A stretch of DNA of 64,000 nucleotides from Comamonas sp. lk. GTDB lineage: Bacteria; Pseudomonadota; Gammaproteobacteria; Burkholderiales; Burkholderiaceae_C. Location of the stretch: contig NZ_UOOB01000001.1 of assembly GCF_900564145.1 (NCBI RefSeq), forward strand, positions 2,916,754 through 2,980,753. Direction: 5' to 3'. The notes below the pieces were generated by a model. It was given only the letters and a program-made list of their open reading frames with translations, made no database searches and had not been told where the DNA came from. This document shows positions 44,444-53,247 of the stretch, piece after piece (position 1 is the stretch's first letter; each line of letters starts with the position of its first letter). The translations under genes and the position numbers were made by a program.

Positions 44444-45784
44444 TTATTGTTCACGTGCCTCGATGGCCCGGTTGATGCCCAGAGCCGCCAGCGTGCACAA
44501 GGCGCCGGACAGCAGATAAATGCCCAGGGCCACCAGACCGAACTTGGCCGACACCCCCAAAGCCACCAGCGGCGCAAATGCAGCGCCAATCAGCCAGGCC
44601 ATGTCGGTGGACAGGGCCGCACCCGTGTAGCGGTAATGCGCCGAGAAGTTGGATGTCACCGTGCCCGAGGCCTGGCCGTAGGACAGACCCAGCAGGATGA
44701 AGCCCACGATGATGAACACATTGTTGCCCACGGTGCCGCTACCCAGCAGCCAAGGCGCCAGGAAGCTGAAGATACCGATCAGGCAGGCCATAGTGCCCAA
44801 AGTGTTGCGGCGTCCCACGCGGTCTGCCAGCCAGCCCGACAGCATGATGGCCCCAGCCGCCAGAACGGCACCTATGATCTGCACGATCAGCACGTCGATC
44901 ACGGACTGATGGGAGTACAAGGAGATCCAGGACAGCGGAAACACCGTCACCAGGTGGAACAGCGCAAAGCTGGCCAGAGCGGCAAAAGCGCCGATGAACA
45001 CATTGCGACCTTCATCGCGCATCAGACTGGTCACGCTGATGGGCTCCAGATCGCGCTCCTGCAGCATCTGCACAAAAGACTGACCTACCACCAGGCGCAG
45101 ACGGGCGAACAGCGCTACCACGTTGATAGCAAAAGCCACGCAGAAGGGATAGCGCCAGCCCCAGCTCATGAAATCGTCTGCCGTGAGGCTGGAGTACAGA
45201 TAGGCAAACAGCGACGCCGCCATGATGAAGCCCAGAGGTGCGCCCAGCTGGCCGATCATCGAATACCAGCCGCGGCGGTTCTTGGGCGCCGACATGGCCA
45301 GCAGCGAAGGCAGACCGTCCCAGGTACCGCCCAGTGCCAGACCCTGACCCACGCGCAAGATGGCCAGCGCCCAGATGGCTTTCATACCGGCAGTCTCATA
45401 GCTGGGCAAAAAGGTCATACCCACCGTGCAGACACCCAGCAGCAGCAGCGCAATCGTCAGCTTGGTGGCACGGCCCCAGCGCCGCTGCACGGCCATGGAC
45501 AGTGCCGTGCCTATGGGACGGGCAATAAAGGCCAGGGAAAAGATGGCAAACGCCGCCAGCGTGCCATCGAGCTTGGAGAGGAAGGGGAACAGCAGGGAAG
45601 GAAACACCAGCACGCAAGCCATGCCGAAAACGAAAAAGTCAAAGTACTCGGATGAACGGCCAATGATCACGCCAACAGCGATTTCTCCCGGAGTCACATC
45701 TTCATCGGTATCCGCATAAGCCAGGGTTTCCGAGTTCTCATAGTCTTGCTGAGTAAGACCAATGGATGGGTTCGTGCTACTCAT
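44444..45784 (-). CDS. MFS transporter, metabolite:H+ symporter type
   Basis: A 446-residue major facilitator protein with 12 predicted transmembrane helices, of the MHS family (proton-coupled organic acid uptake, as in ShiA or KgtP). Recognisable segments are GVIIGRSSEYFDFFVFGMACVLVFP at the first helix (E-Y-F-D-F-F in place of the usual E-W-Y-D-F-Y), FIARPIGTALSMAVQRRWGR, ILRVGQGLALGGTWDG, and LADRVGRRNTL in the central loop. The start at 45784 (MSSTNPSIGL) has AAGGAG 10 bases upstream; an extension to 45829 is unsupported. Substrate unknown, perhaps an organic acid linked to the Bug protein. Confidence 0.9.
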   Translation of the reverse strand: MSSTNPSIGLTQQDYENSETLAYADTDEDVTPGEIAVGVIIGRSSEYFDFFVFGMACVLVFPSLLFPFLSKLDGTLAAFAIFSLAFIARPIGTALSMAVQRRWGRATKLTIALLLLGVCTVGMTFLPSYETAGMKAIWALAILRVGQGLALGGTWDGLPSLLAMSAPKNRRGWYSMIGQLGAPLGFIMAASLFAYLYSSLTADDFMSWGWRYPFCVAFAINVVALFARLRLVVGQSFVQMLQERDLEPISVTSLMRDEGRNVFIGAFAALASFALFHLVTVFPLSWISLYSHQSVIDVLIVQIIGAVLAAGAIMLSGWLADRVGRRNTLGTMACLIGIFSFLAPWLLGSGTVGNNVFIIVGFILLGLSYGQASGTVTSNFSAHYRYTGAALSTDMAWLIGAAFAPLVALGVSAKFGLVALGIYLLSGALCTLAALGINRAIEAREQ

Positions 45785-46122
45785 ATAGATACAACTCCTT
45801 GTCTTACTTGCCATGTCACGCTGACGCATCCATTTCTACGCCCAAGCATGTGCAGCTGCAATAGAGTTTTTGCCCTGAGCCCTGTCGGCGGCAGGCGCAG
45901 GACCCGGCGCTTTGAGCCCAAAAACCACGAAAAATTCACAATTTGCGCCCAAGCTGCGCAGCCCGCGGACACAGCTAAACCCTTGTCACATAGCGGATTT
46001 TCAGCCCTCCATCCTTGACCTTGGACAAAATGTCCAATCGACAAGACAGCATTTGGTATTACATTTGCCGAGATCCAGTAATCCGCGTTTACACCTAAGC
46101 GCGACTTTGTCACGCCTACAGC
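45785..46122. promoter_or_regulatory. Divergent region with the cyo promoter and an operator candidate
   Basis: No gene is supported. TTGGACA-AAA-TGTCCAA at 46021-46037 is a perfect inverted repeat. TGGTATTAC around 46054-46062 could be an extended -10, giving a start near 46069; the repeat would then be centred at about -40, as for a class-II activator. The -35 has no good match, which would suit an activated promoter. Confidence 0.45.
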
Positions 46123-47169
46123 ATGTTAAAAATCAAGGAAATCCGTGGGCCCGCGTGGCTCACAGCGGCTGCTTTGACTGCAACCCTCGCCGGTTGCAGC
46201 AAGCTTGTCGTACTCAACCCAGCCGGCGATGTTGCCAAGCAACAAGGCGATCTGGTGGTTACGGCCACCTTGCTGATGCTGCTCATCATCGTCCCCGTCA
46301 TCTTTTTGACGCTGTTGTTTGCCTGGAAGTACCGCCAGTCGAATACCGAAGCCAAGTACGACCCCGAATGGCACCACTCCACATCGCTGGAACTGGTGAT
46401 CTGGACCGTGCCTTTGTTGATCATCATTGCTTTGGGCGCCATTACCTGGATCAGCACCCACAAGCTCGACCCCTACCGCCCTCTGGACCGCGTTTCCTCA
46501 ACCAAGGCTCTTGACCCCAACGTCAAGCCTCTGGAAATTCAAGTCGTGTCTCTGGACTGGAAGTGGTTGTTCTTCTACCCCGAGCAAGGCATTGCGACCG
46601 TGAACGAAGTGGCCGCTCCAGTGGACCGTCCCATTCACTTCAAGCTGACATCCACCCACACCATGAACGCGTTCTACGTTCCTGATCTGGCTGGCATGAT
46701 CTACACCATGCCCGGCATGCAGACCGAGCTGAATGCCGTGATCAACAAGCCTGGCGTCTACGGCGGCAAGTCCTCGCACTACAGCGGCGCTGGCTTTGCA
46801 GGCATGACCTTCAAGTTCCACGGCCTGGAAAACGGCCAGTTCGAACAGTGGGTAGCCCAGGCCAAGACCGAAGGCAAGGTTCTGACACGTGACGCTTACC
46901 TCGATCTGGCCAAGCCCAGCGAGCGCAATCCTGTGGAACGCTTCGGCACTGTGGACGAAGGCCTGTACAACAAGGTCCTCAACCGCTGCGTGGAAGACGG
47001 CAAGATGTGCATGAGCCAGATGATGGCCATTGACGCCGCCGGTGGTCAGCACCATGGCAAGACCTCCAGCGTGATCCTGCCCCTGGACGTCTGCACGTCC
47101 AAAGACGCTGACCGCGTTGTGGCCCTGCTCGATGAAGTAGCAGCCTCCGGAGCTGTCGCACAGCAATAA
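46123..47169 (+). CDS. cyoA: Cytochrome bo3 ubiquinol oxidase subunit II
   Basis: A 348-residue quinol oxidase subunit II. The N-terminal segment MLKIKEIRGPAWLTAAALTATLAGCSKL ends in a lipobox (L-A-G-C), as in Escherichia coli CyoA, followed by two transmembrane helices (about 45-70 and 90-112). The globular domain has VVSLDWKWLFFYPEQGIATVNE and YSGAGFAGMTFKFHG. CuA ligands are absent, which marks it as a quinol rather than cytochrome c oxidase. First gene of cyoABCD. Confidence 0.96.
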   Translation: MLKIKEIRGPAWLTAAALTATLAGCSKLVVLNPAGDVAKQQGDLVVTATLLMLLIIVPVIFLTLLFAWKYRQSNTEAKYDPEWHHSTSLELVIWTVPLLIIIALGAITWISTHKLDPYRPLDRVSSTKALDPNVKPLEIQVVSLDWKWLFFYPEQGIATVNEVAAPVDRPIHFKLTSTHTMNAFYVPDLAGMIYTMPGMQTELNAVINKPGVYGGKSSHYSGAGFAGMTFKFHGLENGQFEQWVAQAKTEGKVLTRDAYLDLAKPSERNPVERFGTVDEGLYNKVLNRCVEDGKMCMSQMMAIDAAGGQHHGKTSSVILPLDVCTSKDADRVVALLDEVAASGAVAQQ

Positions 47170-47231
47170 GTAGCTCACGGTGCGACTGAGCCTCCAGCTC
47201 CGCCGCTCCAATACGACAAAAGAGACTCAAC

Positions 47232-49238
47232 ATGTCTGAAACAACAACCCCAGCCGCCCACTGGCTGCTGGGTCGCATCACATGGGACCAGATTCCCATG
47301 ACGCATGAGCCCATCGTGCTCATGACCTTTATTGCCGTGGTGCTCGGCGGACTCGTCGTAGTCGCCGGCATCACCAAGTTCCGCCTCTGGGCTCCGCTCT
47401 GGAACGACTGGCTGACCTCGATCGACCACAAGAAGATCGGCATCATGTACATGATCCTCGGTCTGGTCATGCTGCTGCGCGGCTTTGCCGACGCGGTCAT
47501 GATGCGTCTGCAGCAGTCCATGGCCTTTGGTGACAACCTCGGCTACCTGCCTCCGCACCACTACGACCAGATCTTCACGGCCCACGGCGTGATCATGATC
47601 TTCTTCGTGGCCATGCCTTTTGTGACGGGCCTGATGAACTATCTGGTGCCGCTGCAGATCGGTGCCCGTGACGTGTCCTTCCCGTTCCTGAACAACTTCA
47701 GCTTCTGGATGACGACCGGCGGCGCCGTGCTGGTGATGATCTCCCTGTTCCTGGGCGAGTTCTCCACCTCCGGCTGGCTGGCTCTGTCCAATCTGGGGCA
47801 CCAGAGTGGAAGCACGGGTCTTGACTACTACATCTGGGGCCTGCAGGTCGCCGGTGTCGGTACCACGCTGTCGGGTATCAACCTGATCGTGACCATCATC
47901 AAGATGCGCGCTCCCGGCATGAACCTGATGAAGATGCCCGTCTTCACCTGGACTGCCCTGTGCACCAACGCCCTGATCGTGGCTTCGTTCCCCGTGCTGA
48001 CCGCCGCTCTGGTGCTGATGTCCCTGGACCGTTACATGGGCACGCACTTCTTCTCGAACGACTTCGGCGGCAACCCGATGTTGTACGTGAACCTGATCTG
48101 GATCTGGGGTCACCCTGAGGTCTACATCCTGATCCTGCCTTGCTTCGGTGTGTTCTCCGAAATCGTGGCCACATTCAGCCGCAAGCGCCTGTTTGGCTAC
48201 ACCTCCATGGTTTACGCCACGGTGTGTATCACCATCCTGTCCTACCTGGTGTGGCTGCACCACTTCTTCACCATGGGCTCGGGTGCCAGCGTGAATACCT
48301 TCTTCGGTATCACCACGATGATCATCTCGATCCCCACGGGCGCGAAGATCTTCAACTGGCTGTTCACCATGTACCGTGGCCGCATCCGCTTCAGCGTTCC
48401 CATGCTGTGGACGGTGGGCTTTATGGTCACCTTCGCCATCGGCGGTATGACCGGCGTGCTGCTGGCCGTGCCTCCCGCAGACTTTGTGCTGCACAACTCG
48501 CTGTTCCTGATCGCCCACTTCCACAACGTGATCATTGGCGGCGTGGTGTTTGCCGTGTTTGCCGGTATCAACTTCTGGTTCCCCAAGGCTTTCGGCTTCA
48601 AACTCAACGAGTTCTGGGGCAAGGCTTCGTTCTGGTTCTGGCTGGTCGGCTTCTGGGTTGCCTTCACTCCCCTGTACATCCTGGGTCTGATGGGCGTGAC
48701 TCGTCGTGCCAACCACTTTGACGATCCTTCGCTGCAAATCTGGTTCATCATCGCCGCCTTCGGCGCAGCCCTGATTGCTGCCGGTATCGGCTGCTTCTTC
48801 ATCCAGCTGGCCGTGTCCATTTGGAAGCGTGACGAACTGCGCGACGTGACTGGCGACCCATGGGAAGGCCGTACGCTGGAGTGGGCAACTTCCTCGCCTC
48901 CTCCCCAGTACAACTTCGCCTTCACCCCTGTGGTGCACGAAATTGACGCCTGGACCGACATGAAGAAGCATGGCTATCAGCGTCCGCTGACTGGCTTCGA
49001 GCCCATCCACATGCCCGCCAACACCGGCGCTGGCGTGGTGATTGCCGGCCTGTCCACCGTTCTGGGATTTGCACTGATCTGGCATATGTGGCCTCTGGCG
49101 ATCGTTTCGTTCGCCGCGACCGTTCTGGCTTCGATCATCCATACCTTCAACTACAAGCGTGACTACTACATCCCTGCAGCCGAAGTGGCCGCAACGGAAG
49201 AAACGCGCACCAAGCAGCTTGCAGCAGCCCATGTCTAA
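47232..49238 (+). CDS. cyoB: Cytochrome bo3 ubiquinol oxidase subunit I
   Basis: A 668-residue haem-copper oxidase catalytic subunit with about 15 transmembrane helices. The low-spin haem ligand is in [16 protein letters not shown], CuB/cross-linked His-Tyr in [18 protein letters not shown], further CuB His pair in [12 protein letters not shown], and haem ligands in [16 protein letters not shown]. The SIDHKKIG start segment of the first conserved helix is present. It overlaps cyoC by 8 bp. Confidence 0.98.
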   Translation: MSETTTPAAHWLLGRITWDQIPMTHEPIVLMTFIAVVLGGLVVVAGITKFRLWAPLWNDWLTSIDHKKIGIMYMILGLVMLLRGFADAVMMRLQQSMAFGDNLGYLPPHHYDQIFTAHGVIMIFFVAMPFVTGLMNYLVPLQIGARDVSFPFLNNFSFWMTTGGAVLVMISLFLGEFSTSGWLALSNLGHQSGSTGLDYYIWGLQVAGVGTTLSGINLIVTIIKMRAPGMNLMKMPVFTWTALCTNALIVASFPVLTAALVLMSLDRYMGTHFFSNDFGGNPMLYVNLIWIWGHPEVYILILPCFGVFSEIVATFSRKRLFGYTSMVYATVCITILSYLVWLHHFFTMGSGASVNTFFGITTMIISIPTGAKIFNWLFTMYRGRIRFSVPMLWTVGFMVTFAIGGMTGVLLAVPPADFVLHNSLFLIAHFHNVIIGGVVFAVFAGINFWFPKAFGFKLNEFWGKASFWFWLVGFWVAFTPLYILGLMGVTRRANHFDDPSLQIWFIIAAFGAALIAAGIGCFFIQLAVSIWKRDELRDVTGDPWEGRTLEWATSSPPPQYNFAFTPVVHEIDAWTDMKKHGYQRPLTGFEPIHMPANTGAGVVIAGLSTVLGFALIWHMWPLAIVSFAATVLASIIHTFNYKRDYYIPAAEVAATEETRTKQLAAAHV

Positions 49239-49863
49239 TACACATACCCACGCTGGCGGCGCAGCCGCCCTGGCCAAGCGCGAGTACCACCTCGCGCACG
49301 AGCCTCATCCAGAAAACGGCACCTCGCTGGGCTTCTGGCTCTACCTGATGAGCGACTGCCTGATCTTTGCCGCGCTGTTCGCCACCTATGGCGTGCTGGG
49401 CCGCAACTATGCAGGCGGCCCCGGCGGCAAGGATCTGTTCGATCTGAGCCTGGTGGCCATCAACACGGCCTTCCTGCTGATGTCGTCCATCACCTTCGGC
49501 TTTGCCATGCTGCAAAAGCAGAAGAAGAACGTCAACGGCACGCTGCTGTGGCTGGCCGTCACCGGCCTGCTGGGCGCAGCCTTCCTGGCCGTGGAACTCT
49601 ATGAGTTCCACCACCTGATCCATGAAGGTGCCGGCCCTACCCGTAGCGCCTTCCTGTCTTCGTTCTTCACGCTGGTGGGCACCCACGGTATCCACGTGAC
49701 CTTCGGTCTGATCTGGCTGATCACCCTGATGATCCAGATCAAGAAGCACGGCCTGATCAACGAGAACGTGCGCCGTATCAACTGCCTGTCCATGTTCTGG
49801 CACTTCTTGGACGTGGTCTGGATCGGTGTGTTCACCTTTGTGTATCTGATGGGGGTGCTGTAA
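49231..49863 (+). CDS. cyoC: Cytochrome bo3 ubiquinol oxidase subunit III
   Basis: A 210-residue subunit with five transmembrane helices ([42 protein letters not shown] and others). [35 protein letters not shown] is typical. The ATG at 49231 lies inside the last codons of cyoB; an upstream extension is discarded. Confidence 0.96.
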   Translation: MSNTHTHAGGAAALAKREYHLAHEPHPENGTSLGFWLYLMSDCLIFAALFATYGVLGRNYAGGPGGKDLFDLSLVAINTAFLLMSSITFGFAMLQKQKKNVNGTLLWLAVTGLLGAAFLAVELYEFHHLIHEGAGPTRSAFLSSFFTLVGTHGIHVTFGLIWLITLMIQIKKHGLINENVRRINCLSMFWHFLDVVWIGVFTFVYLMGVL

Positions 49864-50289
49864 ATGAGCGCACACGATATCCACGCCGGTCACGATGATC
49901 ATCACGATCACGACGATCTGCACGTCTCCATGGGCGACTATGTGAAGGGCTTCATCCTGGCCGTCATCCTGACTGCCATCCCCTTCTACCTGGTCATGAA
50001 CAACGTCATCACCGATCGCACCACGGCCGTGGCCGTGCTCGGCGGTTTTGCGATTGTTCAGGTGCTGGTGCACATGGTGTACTTCCTGCACATGAACGGC
50101 AAGATCCAGGGTGGCTGGACCATGCTGTCCACCATCTTCACGGTCATCTTCCTGTCCATCGCGATTGCCGGTACCTTGTGGGTCATGTTCCACATGAACG
50201 CCAACATGATGCCCGGCCATGAGATGCACCAGGCCACAGGCCATGCAGATCACGCAGGTCACACGGCTCCTGCCGCTGTAACCCCTTGA
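49864..50289 (+). CDS. cyoD: Cytochrome bo3 ubiquinol oxidase subunit IV
   Basis: A 141-residue small subunit with three transmembrane helices (FILAVILTAIPFYLVMNNVI, AVAVLGGFAIVQVLVHMVYFLHM, TMLSTIFTVIFLSIAIAGTLWVM). Both ends are rich in His, with N-terminal HAGHDDHHDHDDLH, a possible metal-binding tail that is longer than in Escherichia coli CyoD. It begins at the base after the cyoC stop and overlaps the SURF1 gene. Confidence 0.95.
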   Translation: MSAHDIHAGHDDHHDHDDLHVSMGDYVKGFILAVILTAIPFYLVMNNVITDRTTAVAVLGGFAIVQVLVHMVYFLHMNGKIQGGWTMLSTIFTVIFLSIAIAGTLWVMFHMNANMMPGHEMHQATGHADHAGHTAPAAVTP

Positions 50290-51083
50290 CTGACCACCTG
50301 AAGAACCAGAGCGCTGCGCGTCAGCGCTCTCCCTTCACCAAGGCGATGCTCGCGATAGTGGGCATCGCCTTGTTTTTAGGGTTCATGGCACTGGGCACCT
50401 GGCAGGTCAAGCGCCTTTTCTGGAAGCTCGACCTGATCGAGCGCGTGGAGCAGCGTGTGCACAGCGCACCGGTAGCCGCCCCCGCAGCCAGCCAGTGGTC
50501 GCAGATCGACGCCGCGAATTTCGAATACCTGCCGGTCACGGTTCAAGGCGTGCGTCTGGACAAGCTCAGCGTGTTGACCAAGGCCTTGACCGAGGCCGGA
50601 GCCGGTTTCTGGGTGCTCACGCCGCTGCAACTGGCCGATGGCAGCCACATTCTGATCAACCGCGGCTTCACGCCGGAAAAGCAGCGTGCCGAATGGCTCA
50701 AGCAGATTGAACAAGCCGGCGACTCCAGCGAAACCGTGACGGTCACAGGGCTGATTCGCATGAGCGAGCCATCGGGCGGCTTTCTGCGCAGCAACAATGC
50801 GGACACTCAGCAATGGTTTTCGCGCGATGTCGCCGCCATCGCCCAGAGCAAAGGTCTGACCCAGGTCGCGCCCTACTTCATTGACCAGGGCCTGCCCGCC
50901 AGCAACCCTGCGCACCAGGCGCAGGAGTCCAAGGATGGATTGCGCTCGGGCATGACGGTCATCCAATTCACCAACACCCACCTGGTCTATGCCCTGACCT
51001 GGTATGGACTGGCCGCAATGGTGCTGCTTGGCGCCTGGCTGGTCAGGCGCCATGACAAGACGGCCACCCCGCCTCGGGCCTGA
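50286..51083 (+). CDS. SURF1-family oxidase assembly protein
   Basis: A 265-residue SURF1-like protein with two transmembrane helices (about 20-38, AMLAIVGIALFLGFMALGTWQ, and near the C-terminus, VYALTWYGLAAMVLLGAWLV) flanking a periplasmic domain. Conserved segments are GTWQVKRLFWKLDLI, INRGFTP and YALTWYGLA. It begins with a TTG (50286-50288) that overlaps the cyoD stop by 4 bp, so translation is coupled. SURF1 helps insert haem into oxidase subunit I; here it probably serves bo3 assembly. A terminator follows. Confidence 0.9.
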   Translation: MTDHLKNQSAARQRSPFTKAMLAIVGIALFLGFMALGTWQVKRLFWKLDLIERVEQRVHSAPVAAPAASQWSQIDAANFEYLPVTVQGVRLDKLSVLTKALTEAGAGFWVLTPLQLADGSHILINRGFTPEKQRAEWLKQIEQAGDSSETVTVTGLIRMSEPSGGFLRSNNADTQQWFSRDVAAIAQSKGLTQVAPYFIDQGLPASNPAHQAQESKDGLRSGMTVIQFTNTHLVYALTWYGLAAMVLLGAWLVRRHDKTATPPRA

Positions 51084-51088
51084 ACCGC

Positions 51089-51115
51089 AAAGCGCTCCAC
51101 ACGGAGCGCTTTTTT
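51089..51115 (+). terminator. Terminator after the cyo-SURF1 operon
   Basis: AAAGCGCTCC (51089-51098) pairs with GGAGCGCTTT (51103-51112), loop ACAC, then a T-run to 51115. Confidence 0.9.
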
Positions 51116-51199
51116 CATGGAGCACTCAAACGGCGGCCTACAACAAATTGCCATACCCCCAAGGCTGTTGACGGCAGAGCTGTCGTGGACAATTGACGG

Positions 51200-52501
51200 G
51201 TGAACAAAACCTCAGATTCCCTGTTCCGGGTCGCGCGCCTGACAGAGCGGCAAAACATGCAGCTGCTGATACAGCTGCGCTGGATTGCCGTCGTGGGCCA
51301 GGTGGTCACCATCTCGCTGGTGCACTATGGTTTTCATATCGCCCTGCCTCTGCTGCCCATGGCTCTGGTGCTGGTGGCACTGGTGGCTACCAACCTCGCC
51401 TACATCTACTGGAGCCAGGGCCTGCACCGGCCGCTGAGTTCACGCAGCGTGTTCTGGGCCCTGCTGGCCGACGTGCTGGCCTTGACGGTTCAGCTGTATC
51501 TGAGCGGCGGAGCCAGCAATCCCTTTATCTACCTCTATCTGCTGCAAGGCATTCTGAGTGCTGTGCTGCTACGGCCCCACTACACCTGGTGCGTGGTGAT
51601 CACCTCGTTTGTCTGCGTGATCGGGCTGAGCATGTTCCACCTGCCCTTGCATGTGCAGTTTGAAAGCCAGGAAGGCCTGCCCAGCATGTACGTGGTGGGC
51701 GTGCTCGTCAGCTTTGCGCTGACCAGCATCCTGACCATCGTCTTTCTCACTCGCATTGTCGACAATATGCGCCGCCGCGACACCCGCATCTCCGACATGC
51801 GCCAGCGCGCCAGCGAGGAAGAGCATATTGTGCGCCTGGGCTTGCTGGCCACCGGCGCCGCGCACGAGCTGGGCACGCCCATGGCCACCATGTCCGTGAT
51901 TCTGGGCGACTGGCAGCACATGCCGGCGCTGATGAAAGACCAGGATCTGCGCGAGGATCTGCAGGAGATGCAGCGCCAGCTGCTACGCTGCAAATCCATA
52001 GTCTCGGGCGTTCTCCTCTCGGCCGGCGAAACGCGGGCGGAAGGCACGGAGAGCACGACCTTTGTGAGCTTTGTGCAAGGCATCGTCAGCCATTGGCAAG
52101 GCCATCACACGCTGAGCCACTTTGCGCTGAACAACCGGGGCCTGAGCGACTTTGCCATGCTCTCGGATACTGCGCTGCAGCAAATGATTTGCAATTTGCT
52201 GGACAATGCACTCGAAGCCTCGCCCCAGTGGGTGGAGATGAGCATGGCCACCGTGCAGCAGCAGGTGGTGCTGCAGGTGCGCGACCACGGCCCCGGCTTT
52301 GACGAAACCGTGCTGCAGCAACTGGGCCAGTGCCATGTCTCCACCAAGCAGGAGCGCCCCGGCCGCGGCCTGGGTCTGTTTCTGGTGATGAACGTGGCCC
52401 GCGCCCTGGGCGGCAGGGTCCAGGCCCGCAACCTGTCTGCCAGAGATGGCGGCGGTGCGTTGGTGGAGGTTCACCTGCCTCAATCAGCCATGGCTATTTG
52501 A
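51200..52501 (+). CDS. regB: Redox sensor histidine kinase, RegB/PrrB/RoxS family
   Basis: A 433-residue membrane kinase with about six hydrophobic segments in the first 200 residues, including the quinone-binding signature SGGASNPFIYLYLLQ (G-G-x-x-N-P-F). The kinase core has phospho-acceptor His222 in ATGAAHELGTPMATM, and Cys264 in LLRCKSIVSG at the position of the redox-active Cys of Rhodobacter RegB. The HATPase motifs are LLDNALEASP, DHGPGFDE and GRGLGLFLVMN. It starts with GTG. Following cyoABCD and preceding regA, it should sense the quinone pool and control oxidase genes. Confidence 0.93.
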   Translation: MNKTSDSLFRVARLTERQNMQLLIQLRWIAVVGQVVTISLVHYGFHIALPLLPMALVLVALVATNLAYIYWSQGLHRPLSSRSVFWALLADVLALTVQLYLSGGASNPFIYLYLLQGILSAVLLRPHYTWCVVITSFVCVIGLSMFHLPLHVQFESQEGLPSMYVVGVLVSFALTSILTIVFLTRIVDNMRRRDTRISDMRQRASEEEHIVRLGLLATGAAHELGTPMATMSVILGDWQHMPALMKDQDLREDLQEMQRQLLRCKSIVSGVLLSAGETRAEGTESTTFVSFVQGIVSHWQGHHTLSHFALNNRGLSDFAMLSDTALQQMICNLLDNALEASPQWVEMSMATVQQQVVLQVRDHGPGFDETVLQQLGQCHVSTKQERPGRGLGLFLVMNVARALGGRVQARNLSARDGGGALVEVHLPQSAMAI

Positions 52502-52553
52502 CTTCCATACCAAAGCGCGCTTTTTGAGCCGCCATTAAAGCGAATTTGTTTGC

Positions 52554-53090
52554 ATGCAAGAAGCCCGTTTGCTGTTGCTGGTCGAAGATGACGCAGCCTT
52601 TGCCCGCACCCTCAAGCGCTCTTTCGAGCGCCGGGGCTATCGCGTGCTGCATGCCGTCAGCGGCGAGGAAGTCGAAGCCCTGCTGGCCCAGCACCGCCCC
52701 GACTATGCGGTGATGGACCTCAAGCTGGCGGGCAACGCCTCGGGCCTGAACTGCGTGCAGATGCTGCACCAGCAAAATCCCGAAGCCCTTATCGTGGTGC
52801 TCACCGGCTATGCCAGCATTGCCACCGCCGTGGAGGCCGTGAAACTCGGTGCCTGCCACTACCTGGCCAAGCCCTCGAACACCGACGATATCGAAGCCGC
52901 TTTCGAGCGCGTGGAAGGCCGCACCGATGTGGAAGTGAGCAACCAGACCACCTCCATCAAGACGCTGGAATGGGAGCACATCCACGAAACCCTGGCAGAG
53001 ACGGGTTTCAACATCTCCGAGGCGGCTCGCCGCCTGGGCATGCACCGCAGAACGCTGGCACGCAAGCTGGAAAAGCGCCAGGTCAAATAA
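52554..53090 (+). CDS. regA: Redox response regulator, RegA/PrrA/RoxR family
   Basis: A 178-residue response regulator with a receiver domain (about 6-120; phospho-acceptor Asp55 in YAVMDLKLAG, signature VVLTGYASIATAVEA and LAKPSNTDDI) and a short C-terminal Fis-type HTH (about 135-175: HETLAETGFNISEAARRLGMHRRTLARKLEKR). This domain layout and the final helix are typical of RegA. Located 52 bp after regB. Expected targets include cyoABCD and other redox genes. Confidence 0.94.
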   Translation: MQEARLLLLVEDDAAFARTLKRSFERRGYRVLHAVSGEEVEALLAQHRPDYAVMDLKLAGNASGLNCVQMLHQQNPEALIVVLTGYASIATAVEAVKLGACHYLAKPSNTDDIEAAFERVEGRTDVEVSNQTTSIKTLEWEHIHETLAETGFNISEAARRLGMHRRTLARKLEKRQVK

Positions 53091-53197
53091 ATTTTGATAG
53101 CCACCACCGCTGGTATTTATTCGATCTCAGCTCGTATCTGACCTAAAATCCAGACAACACAAGCGCCTATAGATATCAATACAAGGTGCTCCAAAGA

Positions 53198-53229
53198 AAA
53201 AGCCGACAGCTTTGACACTGTCGGCTTTT
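53198..53229. terminator. Bidirectional terminator between regA and clpA
   Basis: AAAAGCCGACAG (53198-53209) pairs with CTGTCGGCTTTT (53218-53229), loop of 8, with flanking A's and T's. Confidence 0.9.
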
Positions 53230-53247
53230 GTTATTAAAAGCTGCGGA

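Noticed and set aside
47175..49277. A 700-codon frame antisense to cyoB
   Set aside because: Extremely His/Gln/Asp-rich, exactly complementary to cyoB codons, with no family resemblance.
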